A stretch of DNA of 64,000 nucleotides, taken from positions 124,001 through 188,000 of the forward strand of contig CAWDSF010000012.1 of NCBI GenBank assembly GCA_963804885.1. Direction: 5' to 3'. Below the pieces are notes generated by a model, which saw only the letters and a list, made by a program, of their open reading frames with translations, was not told the DNA's origin and ran no database searches. Below are positions 1 to 9,402 of the stretch, piece by piece; the stretch's first letter is position 1; each line of letters begins with the position of its first letter. The position numbers and the translations under genes are program-made. This DNA comes from PALSA-1004 sp963804885. Lineage in GTDB: Bacteria > Pseudomonadota > Gammaproteobacteria > Burkholderiales > SG8-41.

Positions 1-3000
1 ATCAAGCTCGCTGGCTTCAAGTCTTTCGTCGATCCCACCAGTATTCCCGTGCCAGGCCAGTTAGTCGGTGTGGTAGGCCCCAACGGCTGCGGTAAATCCA
101 ACATCATCGATGCAGTGCGCTGGGTGCTTGGCGAATCGTCGGCGAAGCATCTGCGCGGCGAGACCATGCAGGATGTTTTGTTCAACGGCTCGGGCAACCG
201 CCAGACGGTGAACCGCGCAAGCGTCGAACTCGTGTTCGACAACAGCCTCGGCCGCGCGGGCGGACAGTGGTCGGGCTACGGCGAGATTTCGGTCAAGCGC
301 GTGCTCGAGCGCGACAGCGAGTCCGCGTACTACATCAACAACCTGCACGTGCGGCGGCGCGACGTGGCCGACATTTTTCTCGGCACGGGACTGGGGGCGC
401 GCGCCTACGCGATTATCGAGCAGGGCATGATCTCGCGCATCATCGAGGCGAAACCCGAAGAGCTGCGCATATTTCTCGAAGAGGCCGCGGGCGTGTCGAA
501 ATACCGCGACCGCCGGCGCGAGACCGAATTGCGCCTGGGCGACACGCGGGAAAACCTGCTGCGCGTCGAAGATATCCGGCTCGAGCTCGACAAGCAACTC
601 GAGCACTTGCGCGAGCAGGCCGAAGTGGCGCGCCAGTACCACAGCCTGCAGGAACAATTGCGCCTCGCGCAGAACCTGCTGTGGCTGCAGAAGCGGCGCG
701 AGGCGACGAGCGCGCGCGAACGCTACACGCGCGAGATCGAGAAGCTCGGCGTCGAGCTCGAAGCGGAAACCGCGCGCCTGCGCGAGGCCGAGCGCCGCAT
801 CGAGGAGTTGCGCGACAGCCACCACATGGCGGGCGACGCCGTGCACGCAGCCCAAGGCAGCCTGTACGAAACGAACGCTGAATTCTCGCGCGTGCAGCAA
901 CAGCTCCAGCACGTGCGCGAAAACCGCCAGCGCATCAGTAATCAGCTCGCCGCACTGCAAAGCCAGCTCGAGCAGGGCGAAGCCCAGTTGCAGACGCAGC
1001 ACGCGAGCCGCGACGAATGGCAGCAGGAAGCGGCGCGCGCCGGCGCCCAAGCCGAAGCTTGCCGGATCGCGGCGGCGGAGGCGGTTTCGCAACTGCCGGT
1101 GTCGGAGCAGGAGTTCCGCGCGAGCCAGGATGCGCGCGATCAGCTCCAGCAGGAGATTGCAGGCAACGTACAGGCGCTGCAGCTCGAGCAGACGCGCAGC
1201 GAGCATGCGCTGAAAATCCTCGCTCAGTTCGCCCAGCGCGAGCAGCGGTTGCGCGAAGAGCAGGCTGCGTTGACGCCGCCCGACAGCGACGAACTGGAAC
1301 GCTTGCGCGCCGAGCTCGTTGCGCTCGAAGCGCAGCACCGCGACAAGCGCGCGGCGCTCGACGCCGAAGAGACGTCGCTGCCGCGGCTCGAGCAGGCGTT
1401 GCGTGAGCAGGGCGACACCGTGGATGCGGCAGCCCAGCAGGTCACCGCGCTCGACGCCCGCATCGAAGCGCTCACGCAATTACAGGATCGCATCGCGCGC
1501 AGCGAAACGATGCAGGGCTGGCTGGCGACGCACGACCTGAATTCGGCGCGGCGTCTGTGGCAGGACATCGAAATCGAAGCGGGCTGGGAAGACGGCCTCG
1601 AAGCCGTGCTGCGCGAGCGCTTGAATGCGATTGGGCTGGACAATCTGGGGCAGGCGGCGCCGTGGCTCGGCGATTTGCCGCCAGGCAAGATGACGGTTTA
1701 TACGGCGGCGGGCGATACGCCGGTGACGCCGGCACCGTTCGGGCTCGAGCCATTGGCGGCCTACGTGCGGTGCAAGAATTCGGCCGCGGCCGGCGCGCTC
1801 GCCGACTGGCTCGACCAGGTCTACGTCGTCAAGGACCGTCACGAGGGTCTCGCGTTGCGCGAACGGTTGCCGGCCGGTGCGCTGCTGGTCTCGGGTGACG
1901 GCCACGTGTTCACGCGGCACAGCGTGAGTTTCCACGCGCCGGATTCCGAACTGCACGGCGTGCTGTCGCGGCAGCGCGAGATCGAGCAGCTGACCGCCCA
2001 GCATACCGGCGAGCATTCGCGGCTCGCGACGATGCGCGGCGAACTCGCCGACGCCGAAGCACGGTTCGAGCAGCGCAGGACGACGCTCAACGAATTGCGG
2101 CTCGCGGCGGAGTTGATGCAGCAATCGCTGCATGAATCCGAGCTCGCGATCCTGCGTCTTTCGGAGCAGGCGCAGCGCGTAACCCAGCGCGGCGAGCAAA
2201 TCGCCGCCGAGCTCGCGGAAATCAACGCCCAGTCCGGGCACGAGCGCGCCCAGCACGATGCGGCGCAGGTCAACGTCGTCCAGCTCGATGGTTTGCGCAT
2301 CGAATTTCAGTCGCGGCAGGCGAGCATCGTTGCCGCTTACGAGGCGGCGGAGGCGGCGCTCGAACAGCAGCGCCAGCTCGTGCAGCAGGCCGAGCGCGCG
2401 GCGCAGGAATCCGCGTTTCACGTGAAGACGTGCGCGAACAAGATCGCCGAAGTCGAAAACGCGAGCAAACTGATCGCCGACAGCGTTGGTACCGTCAAAA
2501 CCGGCATAACCCAGAACCAGCACGAGCTGGAACTGCTCGACGAGGCGCCGCTAACCACCGAGCTCGAGCAGATCATCGGCGTGCGCGCGCAGAAGGAGCA
2601 GGTGCTGGCAGCCGCGCGCGATGCACTCGAAGCGACCGAAACGACGTTGCGTGAAACCGAGCAGGAGAGGCTCACGATAGAGCAGAACCTCGGGCCCATT
2701 CGCGAGCGTACCGGGGAGGTCAGGCTAAAGGAGCAGGAAGCCCGCCTGACCGAGGAGCAGTTCGCGCAGCAACTTGCCGACGCCGGCGCCGACGAGCAGG
2801 AGCTCGAGGCTCAGCTCGAAAAAGGCAAGCGCTCGGGCGCGTGGCAGGCCGACATTTCGCGCCTCAACGGAGAAATCGGCGCGCTGGGCGCGGTTAATCT
2901 GGCGGCGCTGGAGGAACTCGATTCCTCGCAGCAGCGCAAGAATTATCTCGACGCGCAATCGCTCGACCTGAACCAGGCACTCACCACGCTCGAAGACGCG

Positions 3001-3504
3001 ATCCGGCGCATCGACCGCGAGACGCGCGAGCGGCTGCAGCACACGTTCGACGAGGTCAACACCCATTTCGGGCGCCTGTTCCCGTCGCTCTTCGGCGGCG
3101 GCCGCGCCAAGCTCGAATTGACGGGCGAGGAAATCCTCGATGCCGGCGTGCACGTGATCGCGCAGCCGCCGGGCAAGAAAAACAGTTCGATCCACCTCCT
3201 GTCGGGCGGCGAGAAAGCGCTGACGGCGCTGTCGCTGGTGTTCGCGCTATTCCAGCTGAATCCCGCGCCGTTCTGCCTGCTCGACGAGGTCGACGCGCCG
3301 CTTGACGACACCAACACCGAGCGGTTTTGCGACCTGGTGAAGAAAATGTCGGCCAATTCGCAGTTTTTGTTCATCAGCCACAATAAGATTACGATGGAGA
3401 TCGCGAACCAGCTGATCGGCGTGACCATGCAGGAGGCCGGCGTGTCGCGCGTGGTTGCAGTCGATATCGAGGAGGCCATGAAGCTCGCCGAGGAAGCCGC
3501 GTAG
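1..3504 (+). CDS. smc: Chromosome partition protein SMC (5' end cut by window)
   Basis: SMC is the ATPase of bacterial condensin, which compacts and segregates chromosomes in the cytoplasm. The frame is open from base 1, and the first residues (IKLAGFKSFVDP) are the usual SMC start, so only a few N-terminal residues are missing. The Walker A (GPNGCGKSN) lies near the start. Long charged coiled coils follow, with a globular hinge around residues 500-680, a second coiled coil, and the C-terminal signature LLSGGEKA with Walker B CLLDEVDAPLD. About 1167 residues are present, the normal length for the family. zipA follows after 16 bases in the usual betaproteobacterial order smc-zipA-ligA. No frame interruption is seen. 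Confidence 0.97.
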   Translation: MKLAGFKSFVDPTSIPVPGQLVGVVGPNGCGKSNIIDAVRWVLGESSAKHLRGETMQDVLFNGSGNRQTVNRASVELVFDNSLGRAGGQWSGYGEISVKRVLERDSESAYYINNLHVRRRDVADIFLGTGLGARAYAIIEQGMISRIIEAKPEELRIFLEEAAGVSKYRDRRRETELRLGDTRENLLRVEDIRLELDKQLEHLREQAEVARQYHSLQEQLRLAQNLLWLQKRREATSARERYTREIEKLGVELEAETARLREAERRIEELRDSHHMAGDAVHAAQGSLYETNAEFSRVQQQLQHVRENRQRISNQLAALQSQLEQGEAQLQTQHASRDEWQQEAARAGAQAEACRIAAAEAVSQLPVSEQEFRASQDARDQLQQEIAGNVQALQLEQTRSEHALKILAQFAQREQRLREEQAALTPPDSDELERLRAELVALEAQHRDKRAALDAEETSLPRLEQALREQGDTVDAAAQQVTALDARIEALTQLQDRIARSETMQGWLATHDLNSARRLWQDIEIEAGWEDGLEAVLRERLNAIGLDNLGQAAPWLGDLPPGKMTVYTAAGDTPVTPAPFGLEPLAAYVRCKNSAAAGALADWLDQVYVVKDRHEGLALRERLPAGALLVSGDGHVFTRHSVSFHAPDSELHGVLSRQREIEQLTAQHTGEHSRLATMRGELADAEARFEQRRTTLNELRLAAELMQQSLHESELAILRLSEQAQRVTQRGEQIAAELAEINAQSGHERAQHDAAQVNVVQLDGLRIEFQSRQASIVAAYEAAEAALEQQRQLVQQAERAAQESAFHVKTCANKIAEVENASKLIADSVGTVKTGITQNQHELELLDEAPLTTELEQIIGVRAQKEQVLAAARDALEATETTLRETEQERLTIEQNLGPIRERTGEVRLKEQEARLTEEQFAQQLADAGADEQELEAQLEKGKRSGAWQADISRLNGEIGALGAVNLAALEELDSSQQRKNYLDAQSLDLNQALTTLEDAIRRIDRETRERLQHTFDEVNTHFGRLFPSLFGGGRAKLELTGEEILDAGVHVIAQPPGKKNSSIHLLSGGEKALTALSLVFALFQLNPAPFCLLDEVDAPLDDTNTERFCDLVKKMSANSQFLFISHNKITMEIANQLIGVTMQEAGVSRVVAVDIEEAMKLAEEAA

Positions 3505-3520
3505 GCACGCCCGCATAACC

Positions 3521-4600
3521 ATGAGCGATCTGCAGACAGCTTTGATCGCCATCGGCGCCTGCGTGGTGGCCGGGGTACTGGCATTCAACTGGTGGCAGGA
3601 ACGCCAGTTCAGGCGGCGCGCCGAGCTCGCGTTCGATCACGAGCATGACGACGTGCTGATGCCCGCCAAATCACCCGGCGCGGAGGCCGCGCCCGATGCG
3701 CGTATCGAGCCGCGGCTGGATGGCGGCACGCTTCCCGAGAGCGCGCCGCGCGCCGCACCGCTGCGCCCGTCGGCGGCATTGCCGATCGATCCGGTCATCG
3801 ACTACGTCGTCGAAATCGAGCTTGCCGAGCCCGCGCCGGTTGCGGAGCTGCACCCGCAATTGAACGCGCTCGCCGCGAACTGGGGCAAGCCCGTGCTCGC
3901 GGCCGGCTACGATGCAGCGGCCGGCGGCTGGCAGGCCGGCGGCACCGGCAACAAGGACTACGCGCAACTGCGCTTTGCCGTGCAGATGGCGAACCGTGCT
4001 GGCTGCATCGAGCAGGAAAAGCTGACGACTTTTCGCGCCGCCGTGGAGAAATGGGCGGAAGTGCAGGCCGCGATTGCGGTCAAGTCGCTGGACGCCGGGC
4101 TCGCGCATGCGATGGCCGTGCAGCTCGACCGCTTCTGCGCGGATGTCGATATCGCGGTGGGCGTCAATGTGGTGACGCGCAATGGCGGCCCGTTCTCCGG
4201 CACGAAGATCCGGGCGCTCGCGCAAGCCGCCGGCATGAAGCTCGAGAGCGACGGCGTTTTTTACCTGCGCAACGACGCCGGCCAGCCGGTGTATACGCTG
4301 GACAATCACGAGCCGATGCCCTTTATGCCCGAGCAGATCACCACGCTTACGACCAGCGGCGTGACTTTCCTCCTCGACGTGCCGCGCGTCGCGGAAGGGC
4401 TGGCGGCCTTCGAGGCGATGCTGGCGACCGCGCGCAGTTTTGCGTCCACTCTCGACGGCACGCTGGTCGACGACAATAAGGCGCCGCTGTCCGACGAGGC
4501 GATCGAAAAAATCCGGCGCCAGCTGACGGGCATACTCGCGAAAATGGAAGCGGGCCAGATTGCGGCCGGGGGAGCGCGCGCGCTGCGTTTGTTTTCGTAA
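3521..4600 (+). CDS. zipA: Cell division protein ZipA
   Basis: ZipA tethers FtsZ to the inner membrane in the divisome. The 359-residue protein starts with one hydrophobic segment (about residues 5-23), then the basic stretch WWQERQFRRR, then a Pro/Ala-rich linker. The C-terminal half (about 210-345) matches the FtsZ-binding ZipA domain, including the VTRNGGPFSG region. The sequence is divergent in the linker, as is normal for this protein. It lies directly between smc and ligA, and its TAA stop is immediately followed by the ligA ATG, so the genes are probably co-transcribed. Confidence 0.9.
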   Translation: MSDLQTALIAIGACVVAGVLAFNWWQERQFRRRAELAFDHEHDDVLMPAKSPGAEAAPDARIEPRLDGGTLPESAPRAAPLRPSAALPIDPVIDYVVEIELAEPAPVAELHPQLNALAANWGKPVLAAGYDAAAGGWQAGGTGNKDYAQLRFAVQMANRAGCIEQEKLTTFRAAVEKWAEVQAAIAVKSLDAGLAHAMAVQLDRFCADVDIAVGVNVVTRNGGPFSGTKIRALAQAAGMKLESDGVFYLRNDAGQPVYTLDNHEPMPFMPEQITTLTTSGVTFLLDVPRVAEGLAAFEAMLATARSFASTLDGTLVDDNKAPLSDEAIEKIRRQLTGILAKMEAGQIAAGGARALRLFS

Positions 4601-6634
4601 ATGGCCTTGCCGGAGTCCATCACCTCCCGCGCTGAAGCATTGCGCGCGAAAATCGAGCAGTACAATTACGACTATTACGTGCTCGACCGGCCGACCGTTG
4701 CGGATGCGGAATACGACCGGCTGTTTCAGGAGTTGCAGGCGCTGGAAGCGGCGCACCCGCAGCTCGTGTCGCCCGCGTCGCCGACGCAGCGCATTGGCGG
4801 TGGCGTGCTCGCGGAACTCAAGCCGGTGGTGCACGCGCTGCCTATGCTGTCGATCCGCACGGAAACCGACATCAGCGACGCCGGCGCAATTAAATTCGAT
4901 GCGTACGTCCGGCGCGAACTGGGCCTGGATGAGCAGGCGCCGCCGGTCGAATATGTTGCTGAGCTCAAATTCGACGGCCTGGCCATCAACCTGCGCTACG
5001 AGGACGGGCATCTCGTGCAGGCGGCCACCCGCGGCAACGGCGAGGTTGGCGAAGATGTTACCCAGAACGTGCGCACCATCCGGCACGTGCCGCTGAAATT
5101 GCGTGGCGCCGCGCCCACGGTCATCGAAATACGCGGCGAAATCTACATGCGCCGCAGCGACTTCGACCGCATGAACGAGCGGCAACTGGCGGCCGGCGGA
5201 AAAACTTTTGTGAATCCACGTAACGCTGCCGCCGGCGCCATCCGCCAGCTCGATTCAGGCATGACCGCGCAGCGCCCGCTGTCGTTCTTCGCATACGGGC
5301 TGGGAGAATTTGCCGGATGGCCCGCACCGGAACGCCACAGCGAGGTGCTGGACGCGCTGGAAAAATTCGGCGTGCCCGTTAGCAAAGACCGCAGCGTGGT
5401 GCAGGGGGCCGAAGGCCTGGTCGCGTATCACCGCGATATCGGCGAGCGACGCGACCAGCTGCCGTTCGGCATCGACGGAGTCGTCTATAAGGTCAACAGT
5501 CTGAGGGCCCAGCAGCAACTCGGTTTTCGCACGCGCGAGCCGCGGTGGGCCGTTGCGCACAAGTATCCCGCGCAGGAGGAAATGACCATAGTCCTCAATA
5601 TCGATGTGCAGGTGGGACGCACCGGCGCGCTAACGCCGACGGCACGCCTGCAGCCGGTATTCGTCGGCGGGGTTACCGTAACCAATGCGACGCTGCACAA
5701 CGAGGATGAAGTGCGGCGCAAGGACGTGTGGATAGGCGACACCGTTATCGTGCGCCGCGCCGGCGACGTAATTCCCGAAGTCGTGGCGGTCGTGGCCGAG
5801 CGCCGTCCCGCCGATGCGCGCCCGTTTACGATGCCCACGCATTGCCCGGAGTGCGGATCGGCAGCGGTGCGGCTGCCCGACGAAGCGGTCACGCGCTGTA
5901 CCGGGGGATTGTTTTGCCCGGCGCAGCGCAGGGAGGCGTTGCTGCATTTTGCCGGTCGCCGGGCGATGGATATCGAGGGGCTGGGCGAAAAGCTCGTCGA
6001 GCAGCTGGTGAACGGCAACATCGTGCGCACACCGGCCGATCTTTACAAGCTCGGCATCGCGAGCCTCGCCGAGCTCGAGCGCATGGCCGAAAAATCGGCG
6101 GCCAATCTGGTTGCCGCGATCGAAAATAGCAAACGCACGACGCTTGCGCGGTTCATTTATGCGCTGGGTATCCGCAATGTCGGCGAGAGCACGGCGCAGG
6201 ACCTCGCGCGTTATTTCGGCAATCTCGACCGCATCATGCAGGCGGATCTGGAAGCCTTGCAGCAAGTGCCCGATGTGGGTCCCGTGGTGGCGCAAAGCAT
6301 CGTCGGGTTTTTCGCCGAGCCGCACAATCGCGAGGTCATCGAGCAATTGCTGGCCGCGGGGGTCTCGTTTGCGGAGACCGCAGCCAAAGCAGTGGACACC
6401 GCGAATCCCGGCTACGGCAAAACTTTTGTGCTGACGGGGACCTTGCCCGCGCTCAAGCGCGACGAGGCGGCGCAAAAAATACGCGATCATGGCGGCAAGG
6501 TCAGCGGCAGCGTGTCGAAGAAAACCGATTTCGTGGTCGCCGGGGAGGACGCCGGCAGCAAGCTCGACAAGGCGCGCGAGTTGGGGGTTGCTATACTGGA
6601 CGAGGCAGGCTTGCTGAAGCTGCTGGAATCGTGA
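4601..6634 (+). CDS. ligA: NAD-dependent DNA ligase
   Basis: LigA seals nicks in duplex DNA using NAD+. The 677 residues match the family length. In order there are an Ia/adenylation domain with the active-site lysine in ELKFDGLAI (about residue 127), an OB-fold, a four-cysteine zinc finger (CPEC ... CTGG ... FCP, about residues 413-440), helix-hairpin-helix repeats around 460-580, and a C-terminal BRCT domain beginning near LTGTLPALKRDEA. The start codon abuts the zipA stop. The frame is intact. Confidence 0.97.
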   Translation: MALPESITSRAEALRAKIEQYNYDYYVLDRPTVADAEYDRLFQELQALEAAHPQLVSPASPTQRIGGGVLAELKPVVHALPMLSIRTETDISDAGAIKFDAYVRRELGLDEQAPPVEYVAELKFDGLAINLRYEDGHLVQAATRGNGEVGEDVTQNVRTIRHVPLKLRGAAPTVIEIRGEIYMRRSDFDRMNERQLAAGGKTFVNPRNAAAGAIRQLDSGMTAQRPLSFFAYGLGEFAGWPAPERHSEVLDALEKFGVPVSKDRSVVQGAEGLVAYHRDIGERRDQLPFGIDGVVYKVNSLRAQQQLGFRTREPRWAVAHKYPAQEEMTIVLNIDVQVGRTGALTPTARLQPVFVGGVTVTNATLHNEDEVRRKDVWIGDTVIVRRAGDVIPEVVAVVAERRPADARPFTMPTHCPECGSAAVRLPDEAVTRCTGGLFCPAQRREALLHFAGRRAMDIEGLGEKLVEQLVNGNIVRTPADLYKLGIASLAELERMAEKSAANLVAAIENSKRTTLARFIYALGIRNVGESTAQDLARYFGNLDRIMQADLEALQQVPDVGPVVAQSIVGFFAEPHNREVIEQLLAAGVSFAETAAKAVDTANPGYGKTFVLTGTLPALKRDEAAQKIRDHGGKVSGSVSKKTDFVVAGEDAGSKLDKARELGVAILDEAGLLKLLES

Positions 6635-6653
6635 CGGAAAGCAAAACGGGAAT

Positions 6654-7569
6654 ATGAGCGACATGAACAGCATAATTACGAAAGCGGTGTTTCCGGTGGC
6701 CGGCCTCGGCACGCGTTTTTTGCCGGCAACCAAGGCGAGCCCCAAGGAAATGTTGCCGGTGGTCGACAAGCCGCTTATCCAGTACGCGGTCGAGGAAGCG
6801 GTGGCCGCCGGCATCACCGAGCTCGTCTTCATCACCGGCCGCAGCAAGCGCGCGATCGAAGATCATTTCGACAAGGCGTTCGAAGTCGAGTCGGAGCTCA
6901 CGTCGCGCGGCAAGCATGCGATGCTCGCGATGGTGCGCGACGTGGTGCCGCCCCACGTCAAATGCATCTACGTGCGCCAGCAGGAAGCGCTGGGCCTTGG
7001 CCATGCAGTGCTCTGCGCGCAGCCGGTGGTCGGCGATCAGCCGTTTGCCGTGATGCTGGCCGACGACTTGATCGACGCGAAGCCGCCGGTGATGAAACAG
7101 ATGGTCGACGTGTATCGGCGCGAGCGCTGCTCGCTGCTGGGCGTGCAGCAGATCGCGCGCGCGGAGACGCGCCAGTACGGCATCGTCAAGCCGGGCCGCC
7201 GCGAAGGCAACCTGCATCCCGTACTGGCGATCGTGGAAAAACCCGTCGCGGCAAAAGCGCCATCGCTGCTCGGCGTCGTCGGCCGCTACATCCTGTCGCC
7301 CGCGCATATTTCATCACCTGCAAACCATCAAGCCCGGCGCGGGCGGCGAAATTCAGCTCACCGACGGCATCGCCGCGCTGTTGCGCGAAGAGCGCGTACT
7401 CGCGCACCAGTTCGCGGGCGTGCGCTACGACTGCGGCAGCAAGCTCGGTTATTTGAAGGCGAACGTCGCGTACGGGCTCAAGCACCCGGAAGTGGCGCGT
7501 GAATTCGCGCGTCACCTCGCCACACTGCGCCGCCAGGGCGCCGCCGTGAAGCGCCGAAAGCCAGGTTGA
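6654..7569 (+). CDS. galU: UTP-glucose-1-phosphate uridylyltransferase (one +1 frameshift)
   Basis: GalU makes UDP-glucose from UTP and glucose-1-phosphate for envelope polysaccharides. The N-terminus has the nucleotidyltransferase signature GLGTRFLPATK followed by PKEMLPVVDKP, and LADDLID and the EKP motif come later. The frame breaks near base 7305, where one extra C interrupts SPAIFHHL. Past this point the normal C-terminus (GIAALLREERVLAHQFAG, YDCGSKLGYL) continues in the next frame to the TGA at 7567-7569. Removing one base restores about 304 residues, the normal size. I treat the break as a likely sequence error in a functional gene. The stop overlaps the ATG of the next gene. Confidence 0.92.
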
Positions 7570-8118
7570 TGCTGGCAAGCGCCGAGGCGCAGGCCATTCT
7601 GCGCGCCGCCGATCTGGTGTGTCCGGCCGACGCGGTCAGCCGCGCCGTGCGGCGGGTCGCCGCCGAAATCTCAACGATGCTCGCCGCCGCGAACCCGCTG
7701 GTGCTGAGCGTGATGAGCGGTGCCGTCGTATTCACCGGGCAATTGCTGCCGCTGCTCGAATTCCCGCTCGATGTCGATTACATACACCTGACCCGCTACG
7801 GCGACGCCACGGTCGGCGGCCGCATCGAGTGGAAAGCTTTTCCCGCCGCGAAAATCGCCGGCCGCGTCGTGCTGATCGTCGACGACATCCTCGATGAGGG
7901 CCATACGCTCGCGGAAATCCGGCGGCGCGTGCTTGCCAGCGGCGCGCAGCCAATGCTATGCGGCGGTGTTCGCCGACAAGGACATCGGCAAGCAGAAGCC
8001 GGTCGCGGCGGATTTCGTCGGCGTCACGCTGCCCAACCGCTACGTGTTCGGCTTCGGCATGGACGTCAAGGGTGCGTGGCGCAACCTGCCGGCGGTTTAC
8101 GCGATGAAGGAGGCGTGA
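7569..8118 (+). CDS. hpt: Hypoxanthine-guanine phosphoribosyltransferase (one +1 frameshift)
   Basis: This is a type I phosphoribosyltransferase that salvages hypoxanthine or guanine with PRPP to IMP or GMP. The PRPP-binding loop is clear (VVLIVDDILDEGHTL, about residues 97-111). One extra base near 7947 moves the C-terminal part (QCYAAVFADKD ... PNRYVFGFGMD) to the next frame. The corrected protein has about 182 residues. It overlaps the galU stop and ends five bases before the phosphorylase gene. That neighbour appears to release hypoxanthine, so the two would act in sequence. Base specificity (hypoxanthine versus guanine or xanthine) is inferred from family and context. Confidence 0.85.
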
Positions 8119-8123
8119 CCCGC

Positions 8124-8870
8124 ATGCTGGCTATCATCGGCGGCAGCGGCTTCGCGAATATTCCGGGCTTTGCGCTCGAGCGCCGCGAAGTTGCGCGCAC
8201 CCCTTACGGCGAGCCGTCGAGCGCGCTGGCATTCGGCACGCTGGCGGGGCAGCCGGTCGTGTTCCTGGCGCGGCATGGCTATGGACACACGATACCGCCG
8301 CACCAGGTCAATTACCGCGCCAATATCTGGGCGTTGCAGGCGTGCGGCGTTAAAAAAGTTCTCGCGCTCGCAACCGTCGGCGGCATCCGCGCCGATCTCG
8401 CGCCCGGCGTGCTGATGGTTCCCGACCAGATCATCGACTACACGCATGGTCGGCCGGCGACTTTTTTTACGCTCGGCGACCGCGGCGTCCACCACATCGA
8501 TTTCACGCTGCCTTATTCGACCGAACTGCGTAAGGCCTGCATCAAGGCAGCGGCGCGCGCGGGGGAACCGATAGTGGATGGCGGAGTCTATGCTGCAACG
8601 CAGGGCCCGCGGCTCGAGACGGCGGCCGAAATCAACCGGCTGGAACGCGACGGCGCCGACGTCGTCGGCATGACGGGCATGCCTGAGGCCGTGCTGGCGA
8701 AAGAAATCGGTCTCGCGTACGCCGCGCTGGCGATCGTCGTCAACTGCGCGGCGGGGCGCGGCGCGAGCGGTGACGGCATCGTGATGGACGACATCGCGGC
8801 CGTCATGCAGCAGGCTGCGGCAAAAGTGCAACGGATACTGGAACAGGTGGCTATCGACAATGGCGGTTAG
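8124..8870 (+). CDS. Methylthioadenosine/methylthioinosine phosphorylase, probably the inosine type
   Basis: This is a PNP/MTAP-family phosphorylase of 248 residues that cleaves the nucleoside from polyamine or quorum-signal synthesis to a free base and methylthioribose-1-phosphate. Seen: the N-terminal GGSGF, the phosphate site RHGYGHTIPPHQVNYRAN, and the substrate loop GMTGMPEA. In adenosine-specific MTAPs the base-contacting region is ATDYD. Here it reads VVNCAAG, with Asn in place of the Asp that recognises the 6-amino group. That change is characteristic of 6-oxopurine enzymes such as the Pseudomonas methylthioinosine phosphorylase. The start was chosen at ATG 8124 because an AAGGAGG Shine-Dalgarno lies just upstream. 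The gene overlaps def by 11 bases. Confidence 0.85.
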   Translation: MLAIIGGSGFANIPGFALERREVARTPYGEPSSALAFGTLAGQPVVFLARHGYGHTIPPHQVNYRANIWALQACGVKKVLALATVGGIRADLAPGVLMVPDQIIDYTHGRPATFFTLGDRGVHHIDFTLPYSTELRKACIKAAARAGEPIVDGGVYAATQGPRLETAAEINRLERDGADVVGMTGMPEAVLAKEIGLAYAALAIVVNCAAGRGASGDGIVMDDIAAVMQQAAAKVQRILEQVAIDNGG

Positions 8871-9393
8871 AGAAGTTTTGCGGATGGGCGACCCGCGCCT
8901 GCTGCAGCGCGCGCAGCCGGTGGCAAAGTTCGACACGCCCGAATTGCGCGAATTGCTCACGGACATGCAGGACACGATGGCGGCGCTCGATGGCGCGGGC
9001 CTCGCGGCGCCGCAGATCGGCGTCGGCCTGCAGGTGGTGATTTTCGGCATCGACCACAATCCGCGGTATCCGGATGCCGAAGCGGTGCCGCAGACCATTT
9101 TGATCAATCCGAAGTTGACCGCGCTCACGGAAGACGTTGCGGAAGATTGGGAAGGCTGCCTGTCAGTGCCCGGCATGCGTGGCGTCGTCCCGCGCTTCAC
9201 GCATCTGCGCTACGAAGGCTTCGATCAGTACGGCAAGCCGCTCAAGCGCGAGGTCGACGGCTTTCACGCGCGAGTGGTGCAGCACGAGTACGATCATTTG
9301 ATCGGCGTTTTGTACCCGATGCGGATCCGCGACTTCAGCCGCTTCGGATTTACCGAGGTGCTGTTTCCCGGCGAGGATGTCGCGGACGGCTGA
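8860..9393 (+). CDS. def: Peptide deformylase
   Basis: Removes the N-formyl group from nascent proteins; a metal hydrolase. All three family motifs are present in 177 residues: GAGLAAPQIG (about 46-55), EGCLSVPG with the metal-binding Cys, and QHEYDHL with the two metal-binding His and the catalytic Glu. The start lies inside the end of the phosphorylase gene. This copy is not next to fmt, so it may be a second deformylase of the genome (inference). It converges on glnD with nine bases between the stops. Confidence 0.95.
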   Translation: MAVREVLRMGDPRLLQRAQPVAKFDTPELRELLTDMQDTMAALDGAGLAAPQIGVGLQVVIFGIDHNPRYPDAEAVPQTILINPKLTALTEDVAEDWEGCLSVPGMRGVVPRFTHLRYEGFDQYGKPLKREVDGFHARVVQHEYDHLIGVLYPMRIRDFSRFGFTEVLFPGEDVADG

Positions 9394-9402
9394 ATTCGCG
9401 CG

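Noticed and set aside
61..1479. Long open frames on the opposite strand of smc and many other genes
   Set aside because: They are shadows of GC-rich coding sequence: very Arg/Ala/Leu-rich, no family motifs, and they lie over well-supported genes.
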